Assembly: GCA_938014335.1 (NCBI GenBank)
Contig: CALLRP010000002.1
Span: forward strand, 17,910-81,909
Direction: 5' to 3'
Source of the DNA: an uncultured bacterium
GTDB taxonomy: Bacteria > Hydrogenedentota > Hydrogenedentia > Hydrogenedentales > Hydrogenedentaceae
Length of the DNA: 64,000 nt
Shown here piece by piece: positions 35,378 through 44,375 of the stretch (position 1 is its first letter; the number at the start of each line of letters is the position of its first letter). The notes below the pieces were generated by a model that worked only from the letters and a program-made list of their open reading frames with translations, had not been told where the DNA came from and did no database searches. The translations under genes and the position numbers were made by a program.

Positions 35378-35731
35378 ATGAAAAAGAAATTACTCATCAC
35401 ACTCGGTATTCTTGTGGTAGCCCTTGTGCTAAATAGTGTTGTCATGGCACAAGGTAACGGACAGGGCGGGCAAAGAGGAAATTGCAAAGCCAATTGCTAT
35501 GTAGACAAAAATGGCGATGGTATCTGCGACAATTTCAAAGATGCTAACAATGATGGCAGATGCGATAATTGCCCCTGCCCGGGTGGCTACGGGAAAGGCA
35601 ATGGCAAATGCTGTGGCAATTTCGTAGATACCAACAATGATGGCAGATGTGATAATTGCCCCTGCCCGAATACCCCCTTCGGTAATGGTAGAGGTAGATG
35701 TGTTAGGAAATGTTGCCCTGCAAGTAAGTAG
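35378..35731 (+). CDS. Small Cys/Asp-rich secreted protein with calcium-loop-like repeats
   Basis: 117 residues. A signal peptide (MKKKLLITLGILVVALVLNS..VMA) is followed by a mature part of about 91 residues containing 14 cysteines. Three loops of the form DxNxDGxCD (DKNGDGICD, DANNDGRCD, DTNNDGRCD) resemble calcium-binding loops of EF-hand, dockerin and thrombospondin type-3 proteins. Two are followed by NCPCP. The 42-bp DNA segments 35540-35581 and 35627-35668 are nearly identical, so the repeat arose by recent internal duplication. The gene has a sigma-54 promoter, an AAGGAG ribosome binding site and its own terminator, and precedes a histidine kinase/sigma-54 activator pair. By analogy with ZraP-ZraSR it may be a metal-binding or stress-related envelope protein; it is not homologous to ZraP by eye. 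Confidence 0.75.
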   Translation: MKKKLLITLGILVVALVLNSVVMAQGNGQGGQRGNCKANCYVDKNGDGICDNFKDANNDGRCDNCPCPGGYGKGNGKCCGNFVDTNNDGRCDNCPCPNTPFGNGRGRCVRKCCPASK

Positions 35732-35748
35732 ATAACGATAATTGTTCG

Positions 35749-35783
35749 GCTTGCTCTTCATGTGAAGAGCAAGCTCTATTTTA
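35749..35783 (+). terminator. Strong intrinsic terminator after the Cys-rich gene
   Basis: A perfect 11-bp stem (GCTTGCTCTTC / GAAGAGCAAGC) with an ATGT loop, followed by TCTATTTTA. It separates the small gene from the kinase gene, so the two regulators would be made at much lower level through readthrough or a separate promoter. Confidence 0.85.
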
Positions 35784-35807
35784 TCATGGAGTTATGCTGT
35801 AAGGAAT

Positions 35808-37142
35808 ATGTCCTGGCCAAATAGAAAATTGCTGGTTATTTTTATTGTGCTCATTATGGGTGTAATTGTCTGTATCCTCTTTTTTTCTTTTATAAGGGAA
35901 CGGCAACACAATCAACAGGTTTTTATAGAGAGAGGACAGACATTAATACATATCATTTCCGCATCTTTATCACTTCAAACGCGTATGGGCTGTTATCGTG
36001 CCCAAAGGGTAGTAGAAATTATAAACAGTGCCTCTTTATTGCCCGGAATTTTATTTGTGGGATTGCTTAATAATGAAGGGAAGGTAATTGCCAGTGCGGG
36101 AGAAATCCCCCCACATCCTTTTAATAATTTTGCACAAGAGAATTTGATTCTTTGGGATAAAGAATGTGTTTTTTTATCGCAGACTCTTACGATGGAAGAA
36201 CTTCAAAAAGGGCGACAACATCGTTATGGGATGATGTGTCCTGACCCAACCTGTGCAAATGAAAGTATGGTTCCGTGGAGTCAGTGGGGGTCAGGTCCTT
36301 TTTATTTAGTTGTCTGTTTAGGTACGCAGGAATTGAAGGGGATGAATACAGGGACCCTTATTCGGTTTGCGATATTTACATTACTCAGTATGGGTATAAG
36401 TATATTGGGATTTTTTGTTTTGGATTTATATCAGCGGAAGGAGTCGGTCGCTTATGAATTGAAATTGGCTCAGGAGAAGGCACGCTATAATGAACAATTA
36501 GCCCAAATAGGAGCAGGGCTCGCCCATGAGACAAAAAATCCGTTAGGCATTGTTCGTGGGTTGGCTCAGGCAATACAAGAAGAAGTGGAACCAAACTCAA
36601 GTGAGTATAGGTATGCCACTCAGATAATAGATGAAACGGATCGTTCTGTCCGTCAGATAAATAATTTTTTAGAATTAACTCATCCTCATACTCCTGAACT
36701 TCAATCCATTTCTTTGAAGACAATTGTTAAACAATTAATAAGTTTAGTGGAGATGGATGTAAAAAATAAGGAAATTGTAGTTAAAGTAGAAGGAGCAGAT
36801 GTGACTGTAGAAGCAGATGTGGAATATCTTCGGCGAGCATTATTAAATTTACTTTTAAATTCGGTGCAAGCCTGTTCAAAGGGTGATGAGATTATTATTC
36901 GTGTGGAATCAAAAGATAATTCAGTTGCAATTCATATAATAGATACAGGAAGGGGTATTTCAGATGAAGATTTACCTCATGTAACAAAGCCCTATTATTC
37001 AAAACGAAAGGGGGGTACGGGACTCGGGTTGAGTATTGTGAATGAGATTATTCTGCTACATGGCTGGAAGTTCTCTATCCAATCGCAGGAAGGAAATGGG
37101 ACGAGAGCTACTATTTCCGATATTCGAAGGGTGAACGCATAG
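35808..37142 (+). CDS. Membrane sensor histidine kinase (NtrB/ZraS-like)
   Basis: 444 residues. Two membrane segments (LLVIFIVLIMGVIVCILFFSF and IRFAIFTLLSMGISILGFFVL) enclose a periplasmic sensor domain of about 160 residues with several cysteines (MGCYRAQR, KECVFLS, CPDPTC), suggestive of metal or redox sensing. The cytoplasmic part has the HisKA box GAGLAHETKNPLGIVRG and the HATPase motifs LLLNSVQAC (N box), IIDTGRGISDEDL (G1), and GGTGLGLSIV (G2). It would autophosphorylate and pass phosphate to the sigma-54 response regulator encoded 53 bp downstream. The start has an AAGGAAT site. Confidence 0.92.
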   Translation: MSWPNRKLLVIFIVLIMGVIVCILFFSFIRERQHNQQVFIERGQTLIHIISASLSLQTRMGCYRAQRVVEIINSASLLPGILFVGLLNNEGKVIASAGEIPPHPFNNFAQENLILWDKECVFLSQTLTMEELQKGRQHRYGMMCPDPTCANESMVPWSQWGSGPFYLVVCLGTQELKGMNTGTLIRFAIFTLLSMGISILGFFVLDLYQRKESVAYELKLAQEKARYNEQLAQIGAGLAHETKNPLGIVRGLAQAIQEEVEPNSSEYRYATQIIDETDRSVRQINNFLELTHPHTPELQSISLKTIVKQLISLVEMDVKNKEIVVKVEGADVTVEADVEYLRRALLNLLLNSVQACSKGDEIIIRVESKDNSVAIHIIDTGRGISDEDLPHVTKPYYSKRKGGTGLGLSIVNEIILLHGWKFSIQSQEGNGTRATISDIRRVNA

Positions 37143-37195
37143 GGTAACTTTGTAGTATGATGAAATAGGACTGTTGGAATGCAGTTATTATTCTT

Positions 37196-38503
37196 ATGAA
37201 GAAAGAAAACGCAGAAAAAGTAATTTTGATTGTAGATGATGATAATGCGCAGAGGGAGTTGCTGTCTCGATATTTAACACGAGCGGGTTTTTCTGTCCTT
37301 GCTGTGTCAAATTATACCGATGCGAAGCCCCTTTTTAGTCATGCGAATCTTGTTCTTTTAGATGTTCGTTTGCCGGATGCCAATGGTGTAGAAAAAGTGC
37401 CGGAAATAAAATCTCAGTTTCCGGAAGTTATTGTTATACTCCTTACAGCTTTTATTGGTATTCGTGATGCAGTTCAAGCCATTAAAAAAGGGGCTGTAGA
37501 TTATTTAGAGAAACCGGTTGATTTGGATGAATTAATTTCTGTGATTCAAGAACACATTGGAACTCATCCCCCCATCAGTACCGATGATACGGAGTTGCCA
37601 GAAGATTTTGTTTGTCATAGTTCTGCTATGAGGAAAGTTATTCAGGATTGTCTTCGAGTGGCTCCCACCAATGCGACTGTTCTTATTACAGGAGAAAGTG
37701 GTGTGGGTAAAGAATGGGTGGCGAGGATAATTCACCAGTCAAGTGAACGGAAAACAAAACCGCTTGTCGTTGTGGACTGTACTCATTTGCCAGAAACACT
37801 TGCAGAGAGCATTTTGTTTGGACATGAACCGGGTGCTTTTACAGGGGCTCTCACACAACAAAAAGGTCAAGTTGAAGAAGCGCATGGGGGGACACTCTTT
37901 TTAGATGAGGTAGGAGAATTACCTTTATCGGTTCAGCCTAAATTATTACGTGTTTTAGAGGGGGCTCCTTTTCGACGCATTGGAGGAACAAAGGATATAC
38001 AGGTGGACCTTCGTATTATTTCTGCAACGAACCGAGATTTGGGGGTGGAGGTGCAGGAGGGGAAATTTCGGCAGGATTTGTTTTATCGGCTCCATGTGAT
38101 TACCATTCATGTACCTCCTCTGAGAGAGAGGATAGACGATATTTTACCAATAGCGGAATCCTTCTTAAAGCCGTATAACAAAACTTTATCTCCATCTGTG
38201 CAAAGGTTATTACTTCGCTACCCGTGGTTTGGGAATGTTCGCGAATTACGCAATGTGATGGAACGTTCTGCTATTCTTGCTAATGGTCCGATGATTATGC
38301 CCGAAGACCTTCCGGAAGTTATCCAGAATTATTCCCCTTCTGATGAGATACAGCCCTCCTCTACTCTGCGATTGGATGAAATAGAGAGGGATGCGATTTT
38401 AAATGCATTAAAAGAAGCGGGTGGAAATCGAACCCGTGCAGCAGAAATATTAGGGATTAGCAGGCGGACGCTTATATATAAATTGCGGGCATATGGTCTC
38501 TAA
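37196..38503 (+). CDS. Sigma-54-dependent response regulator (NtrC/ZraR family)
   Basis: 435 residues with the full three-domain layout. Receiver (1-120): acidic pocket DDD at 14-16, phospho-acceptor D56 in LLDVRLPDANG and K in EKPVD. AAA+ domain (about 140-375): Walker A GESGVGKEWVARII, the sigma-54 contact loop GAFTGA, Walker B GGTLFLDEVGELP and the arginine-finger region RKLRE-like FRQDLFYRL. A Fis-type helix-turn-helix (about 395-435): GGNRTRAAEILGISRRTLIYKL. It activates sigma-54 promoters when phosphorylated by the adjacent kinase. Its best local target is the promoter at 35314. The ribosome binding site is weak. Confidence 0.95.
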   Translation: MKKENAEKVILIVDDDNAQRELLSRYLTRAGFSVLAVSNYTDAKPLFSHANLVLLDVRLPDANGVEKVPEIKSQFPEVIVILLTAFIGIRDAVQAIKKGAVDYLEKPVDLDELISVIQEHIGTHPPISTDDTELPEDFVCHSSAMRKVIQDCLRVAPTNATVLITGESGVGKEWVARIIHQSSERKTKPLVVVDCTHLPETLAESILFGHEPGAFTGALTQQKGQVEEAHGGTLFLDEVGELPLSVQPKLLRVLEGAPFRRIGGTKDIQVDLRIISATNRDLGVEVQEGKFRQDLFYRLHVITIHVPPLRERIDDILPIAESFLKPYNKTLSPSVQRLLLRYPWFGNVRELRNVMERSAILANGPMIMPEDLPEVIQNYSPSDEIQPSSTLRLDEIERDAILNALKEAGGNRTRAAEILGISRRTLIYKLRAYGL

Positions 38504-38549
38504 TTTGTATTATAATGATTGCAGGTATTTTTAAATTTTAGGATAATCT

Positions 38550-39797
38550 ATGAGTATCCATGAGAACCAACCTTACCCGCCGTTACGGCATATAGAAGCG
38601 TTTCCTATACATCATCAGGAACAAACACTTATCTGCCTTCATGACCCGCTCGGATATGTGAATACAGAAATTACACTTTCACCTGCTGCATTTTTTATTG
38701 CTGCATGTTTAGATGGGAAGCATACCTTGCGGGATATTCAGTTAGAGTTTGCTCGTGAGTTTCAAGGAGCTCTGATACCTCGTGAACAAATTGAACGCAT
38801 AGTGGAGTTCCTTGATGAACATGGTTTTTTACTCAATGAACGCTTTGAGGAGATACGAAATAAAACAGAGCAAGAATTTTTACAGCAGGTGGTTCGGTTA
38901 CCTTATCATGCGGGGCAATCCTATTCCTCTGCAAAGCACGAATTAGGGGCTTTCTTAGCTTCTCTCTTCACTCGAACGGGTGGACCAGGACCTCTACCGG
39001 ATGAACAACAATCTTCTGACGAATCCATGGTTGGTCTCATTGCTCCGCATATTGATTTTCATCGGGGTGCATTGGGATATGCCCATGCTTATTATCGCCT
39101 TTATCAATGTAAAAAGCCTGATACTATAATTATTTTCGGTGTGAGCCATCAAGGAGGAGAAACACCTTATATTCTCACACGCAAGCATTACAGCACACCC
39201 TTGGGCACTATTAAAACCAACCAGGATTGCGTGGAATATTTAGCGAAAAGCTCGGGATTGGACTTATTTAAATCCGAGATTATGCACCGTATGGAACATT
39301 CCATTGAGTTTCAAGTGTTAATGTTGAATTATCTATTTGGTACAAAGATACAAATAGTCCCTGTTTTATGTGCACCTCTGCCTGAGGATGAAGGGATTTC
39401 TCCGGAAGGTGTTTCAGAAATACAGCAATTTTTACAAACATGTATCCGCTATATTGAAGAAAGTGGGGAACGCGTATTGGTTTTGTCTGCTGTGGATTGG
39501 GCACATGTTGGGAAACGATTTGGTGATTCTTTTGACATAACCGAAGAGATACGAAATCGAGTCAAAGACCGTGATGATGAAGATATACAAGTGGCGTTAA
39601 GTATAGACCCAGAAGGATTTTTCCGTTCCGTGATGAAGGATAAAAATAGTCGTAAAGTATGTGGCCTATATTCCATTTATTCGACACTGAAAGTTATAAA
39701 AGGTATAGCCCATCGTGCAGAATTTCTACACTACGGTCAGGCTCCCGATCCTATTGGTGGAATTGTATCTTTTTCAAGCATTGCATACTTTGAGTGA
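38550..39797 (+). CDS. MEMO1-family protein (AmmeMemoRadiSam system protein B) with N-terminal extension
   Basis: 415 residues. The C-terminal 270 form a MEMO domain: LIAPHIDFHRGALGYAHAY, IIIFGVSHQG, MEHSIEFQVLMLNYLFG, VLVLSAVDWAHVG. MEMO proteins resemble non-haem iron dioxygenases, and in bacteria they cluster with AMMECR1 and radical SAM proteins of unknown reaction. The first 130 residues (LICLHDPLGYVNTEITLSPAAFF..., LRDIQLEFAREF) form an extra small helical, PqqD-like or winged-helix-like domain seen in some homologues. Neither an AMMECR1 nor a radical SAM partner is in this window. The pectate lyase gene follows after 9 bp. Confidence 0.85.
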   Translation: MSIHENQPYPPLRHIEAFPIHHQEQTLICLHDPLGYVNTEITLSPAAFFIAACLDGKHTLRDIQLEFAREFQGALIPREQIERIVEFLDEHGFLLNERFEEIRNKTEQEFLQQVVRLPYHAGQSYSSAKHELGAFLASLFTRTGGPGPLPDEQQSSDESMVGLIAPHIDFHRGALGYAHAYYRLYQCKKPDTIIIFGVSHQGGETPYILTRKHYSTPLGTIKTNQDCVEYLAKSSGLDLFKSEIMHRMEHSIEFQVLMLNYLFGTKIQIVPVLCAPLPEDEGISPEGVSEIQQFLQTCIRYIEESGERVLVLSAVDWAHVGKRFGDSFDITEEIRNRVKDRDDEDIQVALSIDPEGFFRSVMKDKNSRKVCGLYSIYSTLKVIKGIAHRAEFLHYGQAPDPIGGIVSFSSIAYFE

Positions 39798-39806
39798 GAG
39801 GAAAAG

Positions 39807-40802
39807 ATGAATATAAAAAATGTTTTTACCCTTTCCTTTTTATTGTTATCTGTAAGTTGTCGGGGTGAGCCGTATGAAAATTTGATATATTTATCCTCTG
39901 CACCGGGCTGGGCTTCTGAGAATGGGGGCATATCCGGAGGAGGACAAACACCTGCCATTACGGTTACAACAGTAGAAGATTTTCAGAAGCAGGCATTCTC
40001 AGAAGGAGCTAAAACGATAATTATTAAAGGAACTATAGGAGAAGGGCTTACTACGAAAATACATGTTCGTTCAAACAAAACTATTATTGGTTTAGAAACA
40101 TCTTTATTGAAAGGTAGCATTTATATTAGAGATGCAAACAATATTATCATCCGAAATGTAACTATCCAAGGACCTGGTGCCATTGATGTGGATGGTCCCG
40201 ATTGTATTACGATAGATAATTCAACGAATATATGGTTAGACCATTTGGATGTATATGATGGTCAGGATGGAAATGTGGATATTGTCAATGGCTCTAACTA
40301 TATTACAGTCTCATGGTGTAAGTTCCACTATACATCTGCGTCAGTAGATCATAAACTTTCAACGCTTATTGGTAATTCGGACGAAAAAATATCGGATCGG
40401 GGAAAGCTGAAAACTACTCTGATATACAATTGGTGGGCAGAGGGTGTGGAGTCGCGTATGCCTCGCGTCCGATTTGGACAGGTGCATGTTTTGAATAATC
40501 TTTACACAAGCACAGGGAATAGTTATTGTATTTTAGCGGGGACCGAAGCAGATTTAAGGGTAGAATACAATGTTTTTATAGATGTGAATGAGCCGATTCA
40601 TTTGTCACAGAAAGCTTTTACCGCTGTAACTGTACAAAATAATCGATTTATATCTGTTAAAGGGAACACATCGGGAGAGGGTATTGCCTTTGAGCCACCT
40701 TACAAAGTTTCAATTATACCTGTGAATAATTTAGAAGAAATTGTAAAGAAGTATGCTGGGGCAACAATAGGCGACAAATTAATATCAGCAATTACTCAAT
40801 AA
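39807..40802 (+). CDS. Exported pectate lyase (PL1 family)
   Basis: 331 residues. The N-terminus has a lipoprotein-type signal with cysteine at 18 (LLLSVSCRG). The right-handed beta-helix shows PL1 marks: APGWASENGGISGGG, KTIIIKGTI, NKTIIGL, IIIRNVTIQGP, the calcium-site segment IWLDHLDVYDGQDGNVDI, ITVSWCKFH, and the catalytic arginine region RMPRVRFGQVHVLNN. It cleaves polygalacturonate by beta-elimination, on the cell surface or in the periplasm. It starts 9 bp after the MEMO gene, and its 3' end overlaps the convergent GH-like gene by 11 bp. Confidence 0.9.
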   Translation: MNIKNVFTLSFLLLSVSCRGEPYENLIYLSSAPGWASENGGISGGGQTPAITVTTVEDFQKQAFSEGAKTIIIKGTIGEGLTTKIHVRSNKTIIGLETSLLKGSIYIRDANNIIIRNVTIQGPGAIDVDGPDCITIDNSTNIWLDHLDVYDGQDGNVDIVNGSNYITVSWCKFHYTSASVDHKLSTLIGNSDEKISDRGKLKTTLIYNWWAEGVESRMPRVRFGQVHVLNNLYTSTGNSYCILAGTEADLRVEYNVFIDVNEPIHLSQKAFTAVTVQNNRFISVKGNTSGEGIAFEPPYKVSIIPVNNLEEIVKKYAGATIGDKLISAITQ

Positions 40803-43440
40803 TAGCAATCTGATTCCAATCATTAAGGGTTATATCTATATGAAACAGATTTTCGCCTTTATTCACCTTAAAATCGTGAGGTACCCGCCTACCTTTTAAA
40901 TCGAAAAGATAGATATTTGGTTCTTTATGCCATTGGAATGTTTTGGAGACTGTTGTGATTATCCGCTCTTTGCCAATAAGATAGCCTTCGTTGATTTCCA
41001 CAGGCGTAAATGGGAACATGTGATTTATAGGTCCGTATTCACCCGCCCCTTCCCCTTCCGATGGGATAACATCGCCGTAATAATAATATAGTAAACCATT
41101 TCGCAAAGCGGTAATTACAGATTTCATGATGATTTCGGCACATTTTTTTTCCCCTTCTTTATCAAAGCGTTGAGGTCGTATCCCAAGGATAATAGGTGTA
41201 GAGAGATGTCCTTTGGCACAGTATGTAGTTAAGGGAGGCTTTTTATCCATATATGTCAGCGGATTTACAGGGTCGTTTTCAAATTCTGCAAAGCGAAATA
41301 CATTCGGGATATTTTGTTCTTCGTTGGCACTTGGATAACTATTCACTACGGAGATAGCTCCTTTATTTATGATATAGTTAAGAATATCCTTTCTTGCTTC
41401 CGCTCCGATAACACCACAGTCGGTATATTTCCTTGTTAACTCTCCTGTTTTTTCATCAATATCCACTGTCAATCCATCCCATTTTTCATAGGTGTGTCGG
41501 TCTGCTCTACCAATCGGTCCCCAGTTAAGTGTAAACTGGTCAATATACACACCATCGAGACCTACTTCATCTATTAAGAAATCGATCTGTTTTTTGAAGA
41601 AATTGTAGCGGTAGTTTCCTTTTTCTAAATAAAGCATTAGGTTTAATGTAGAGGAAACATTTGGGTAATATGTATCTACAATAACTCGCCCGTCTTCGGT
41701 TTGCAGAATAGAATCGAGCCAACCCTTAATTCCTGCTTTTAAGACATCACTCTGGGCTTTATCAAGTATCTCTCCATACTTCCCTGTGCGGGGAGAAGAC
41801 CCTCCCGGAAGAATTTCGCCCCCTTTAATATCCTGTTTATCAATAGTGTATAGATTCATCTCTGTGAGTCCTATAATGAGAGCATCGGGCTGTGCGGTTT
41901 TTATTTTTTCAATGATAGATTTTAAGTTTTTTTTATAATCCTCTCGTGTGTATACTTTTCCTGTCTCAGGGTTAATGCTGTAATAATCCAACCATGGACC
42001 CGCACAGTAAATTTTGATTGTGCGTTCAGGAATAACCTTGTCGGAGAAGGCAAAGGGACCTTCGATTGTAAAGTTAACTCCCCAATTCTGTCGCACCTTG
42101 TTTATAAAAGTAAAATAGCCCCTTTCTTTCATTGGGTAGAGCGAAAATTGGAAGGTGTAACTTTTGTTTTTATCCAGTCCAAAGTGTTTTGTTGAATATT
42201 GGAATACATTATTTCTCTTTGTAACCTCCCCTTGTGCCCGCAGTAGATTATCTTCCGCTAACAAACCTAAAGAGGTGTCCTTGTAAGAAATATATACAGT
42301 TGGATTTTCTGCTACACCTGCCAGTTTTTCGGTATCATCAATGCCTGCGATTCTATATTCATTGGGTATGTCCTCTAAAATAATCTGATGGGTAGTGATA
42401 CTCCCAATAGGTTCAGCATGTTTGTTAGCAATAGTTTCTTTTACAGTTATTTTTTCACCTTCAGTATTGAGGCTTCGAGTTATAGAGTAGTAATTCCCTG
42501 TGGCTTCAATCTCTATGGAATTATTTGAAGCTTTACGAATATTTATCTTCCAATCGGTGGGGTTCTCTTTTATATTATCAAAGTAATAAAATCCTATTTT
42601 CTCCCCAGGATATGAGTAGGAACTCACTAATTTATATTTTGCATTGGCGATTTTAATTTCTATTTCGCCTTTGTTTCCTATATTGAGTGTATAAGTATCT
42701 GTGGAAATACTTTGTTCCACGCTTAAAGGAGTGTATTCTTTCATTTCGGGTTTTGAATGTTTTTCCACAAACTCCTTTGACAAATATCCAATTTCAAGGT
42801 TTTCTATGAGCATGTCAATCTTTTTATCAGGGGCATATTTGTTAATGTATGTATTGATAAAAGTGACCTGATTTTTTTCTGCTTTTTCTATTCTTTCATC
42901 AGCACCTATTTCAATGTAATGAGCCACATCCGATATATTTAATAAATACCAATAACCCTCTTCCTTATAATTCAAGATTCGCTTATCTAAAGCATCTCCA
43001 TCCCCGAAATAGGTTAGAATTACAGGGATACCATTTCTTGAACTCCACCATTCTTTTTCTCCAACTGTTGTTGATAAGGGGTTTCCTCGGTTGATGAGAC
43101 GATTATATCCACTTGCCTGTTCAGAAAATGAGGTTTGCTGACCCAAATTCTGTCCGTTAATTTCAATCCCTAAATATTCGTTCCAGCCTGCGGGTATCTC
43201 CGTATGTAATCTTGCTTTAAACTTCATGACCAATATCATATTCTTCTTCATTTCGAAGGGAGGCGTTTCTATAGAATATTGACTGGTTTCTGCATCACGG
43301 GAATTTATAACGATGGGACTGTCTGCTTTCCATGCAGAAATAAAGGAATTGTTTTCGCAGAGAGAAAGAGAATGGGACGGAAAAGAGAATAGGAAAAGTA
43401 TAATGATATAGATTATCGAGTGATATAAGTTCTTTTTCAT
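40792..43440 (-). CDS. Large exported glycoside hydrolase-like protein, family unassigned
   Basis: 882 residues. A signal peptide covers about residues 1-27. The first 470 residues are beta-rich (probable carbohydrate-binding and supersandwich domains). From about residue 470 to 750 there is a TIM-barrel-like stretch: TIKIYCAGPW, PDALIIGLTEMNL, GRVIVDTYYPN, FFKKQIDFLIDEVGLDGVYIDQF, AISVVNSYPS, NVFRFAEFEND. The motif DGVYID is typical of a catalytic aspartate at the end of a barrel strand in clan GH-D-like and GH13/31-like enzymes. A short beta domain closes the protein. The substrate is unknown; convergence with a pectate lyase gene hints at plant or microbial polysaccharides. Confidence 0.6.
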   Translation of the reverse strand: MKKNLYHSIIYIIILFLFSFPSHSLSLCENNSFISAWKADSPIVINSRDAETSQYSIETPPFEMKKNMILVMKFKARLHTEIPAGWNEYLGIEINGQNLGQQTSFSEQASGYNRLINRGNPLSTTVGEKEWWSSRNGIPVILTYFGDGDALDKRILNYKEEGYWYLLNISDVAHYIEIGADERIEKAEKNQVTFINTYINKYAPDKKIDMLIENLEIGYLSKEFVEKHSKPEMKEYTPLSVEQSISTDTYTLNIGNKGEIEIKIANAKYKLVSSYSYPGEKIGFYYFDNIKENPTDWKINIRKASNNSIEIEATGNYYSITRSLNTEGEKITVKETIANKHAEPIGSITTHQIILEDIPNEYRIAGIDDTEKLAGVAENPTVYISYKDTSLGLLAEDNLLRAQGEVTKRNNVFQYSTKHFGLDKNKSYTFQFSLYPMKERGYFTFINKVRQNWGVNFTIEGPFAFSDKVIPERTIKIYCAGPWLDYYSINPETGKVYTREDYKKNLKSIIEKIKTAQPDALIIGLTEMNLYTIDKQDIKGGEILPGGSSPRTGKYGEILDKAQSDVLKAGIKGWLDSILQTEDGRVIVDTYYPNVSSTLNLMLYLEKGNYRYNFFKKQIDFLIDEVGLDGVYIDQFTLNWGPIGRADRHTYEKWDGLTVDIDEKTGELTRKYTDCGVIGAEARKDILNYIINKGAISVVNSYPSANEEQNIPNVFRFAEFENDPVNPLTYMDKKPPLTTYCAKGHLSTPIILGIRPQRFDKEGEKKCAEIIMKSVITALRNGLLYYYYGDVIPSEGEGAGEYGPINHMFPFTPVEINEGYLIGKERIITTVSKTFQWHKEPNIYLFDLKGRRVPHDFKVNKGENLFHIDITLNDWNQIAIIE

Positions 43441-43626
43441 ATTATTTTCATTATATTATTGATAAAAAATGATATTTTTATGTGGGTAAAATTTCCATAG
43501 CGATTAAGTCTTTATTTCGTAGTTGCTTTAATATATATTAAGACTTTTCCTCCCCAAATTAAAATTAAAACATGTTCCGTGTTTTATTTTCCCTTTCTCG
43601 CTCCAAAAACCTTGTAAAGTTTTTGA

Positions 43627-44364
43627 TTAAGTATTCCACTGGAATTGTTCGCCTAAATAGATCTTGCGAACGCGTTCGTCGGCGGATACCTCTTGGGGTG
43701 TGCCTGTACAAATGACCTGTCCCTCGCTTATGATGTAAGCACGGTCCGTAATGGCTAATGTGTCGCGGACATTATGGTCGGTTATTAGAATACCAATGCC
43801 TCGATTCCTTAATTGTTTTACCATATTTTGTAATTCACTAATGGCGATAGGGTCTATCCCAGCGAAGGGCTCGTCTAATAGAAAAACCTTAGGCTCGGTG
43901 ATTAAGGCTCGTGCAATTTCAGTTTTTCGTCGTTCCCCGCCTGAGAGGGTATATGCATATTGGTTTGCCAGATGTTCAATATTCAATTCTTTTAATAATT
44001 GATGTGCCTTTTCTTTATGTTCTGCACGGCTACCCGGCAGAAATTCTAATATTGCCAGGAGGTTTTGCTCTACAGTTAAATTGCGAAATACGGATGGTTC
44101 CTGAGCCAGATAGGCAATTCCTGCGCGGGCACGAAGATACATCGGGAAACGGGTTATATCTTGTCCCATGAAAAAGACTTTTCCTTCATCGGGTCTAATC
44201 ATTCCTACAACCATATTAAATGTAGTGGTTTTTCCGGCGCCGTTAGGTCCTAACAATCCAACAATTTCCCCTTTATCTAAATGTAAGGATACATTCCGAA
44301 CCACTACTCGTTTACGAAATGATTTTACCAATACTTGTGTTTCCAACAGTTTTTGAGATGACAT
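43627..44364 (-). CDS. lptB: LPS export ABC transporter ATPase LptB
   Basis: 245 residues. Walker [12 protein letters not shown], the Q-loop, signature [15 protein letters not shown], Walker [14 protein letters not shown] and the switch histidine in LITDHNVRD are all present, with the LptB-typical [20 protein letters not shown]. It powers LptFG to extract lipopolysaccharide from the inner membrane. It is the last gene of the nadC-coaX-lptC-lptA-lptB unit, 11 bp after lptA. lptF and lptG are not in the window. An imperfect hairpin with T-rich flank at about 43565-43600 on the minus strand could terminate the operon. Confidence 0.95.
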   Translation of the reverse strand: MSSQKLLETQVLVKSFRKRVVVRNVSLHLDKGEIVGLLGPNGAGKTTTFNMVVGMIRPDEGKVFFMGQDITRFPMYLRARAGIAYLAQEPSVFRNLTVEQNLLAILEFLPGSRAEHKEKAHQLLKELNIEHLANQYAYTLSGGERRKTEIARALITEPKVFLLDEPFAGIDPIAISELQNMVKQLRNRGIGILITDHNVRDTLAITDRAYIISEGQVICTGTPQEVSADERVRKIYLGEQFQWNT

Positions 44365-44375
44365 AAAACCTTCCC

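Noticed and set aside
35540..35668. The two 42-bp direct repeats as a separate repeat element
   Set aside because: They are in frame inside the Cys-rich gene and encode its repeated loop, so they are an internal gene duplication.
43496..43565. TTTATTTCGTAGTTGCTTTAA resembling the core of the dispersed repeat
   Set aside because: Only about 15 bases match; the C-rich/G-rich pair and the terminal hairpin are absent, so it may be chance in AT-rich DNA.
43565..43620. Hairpins after lptB (AAAACA...TGTTTT and AAAAAC...GTTTTT) as terminator
   Set aside because: Stems are short and A/T-only for the most part; mentioned with lptB but not listed as a feature.
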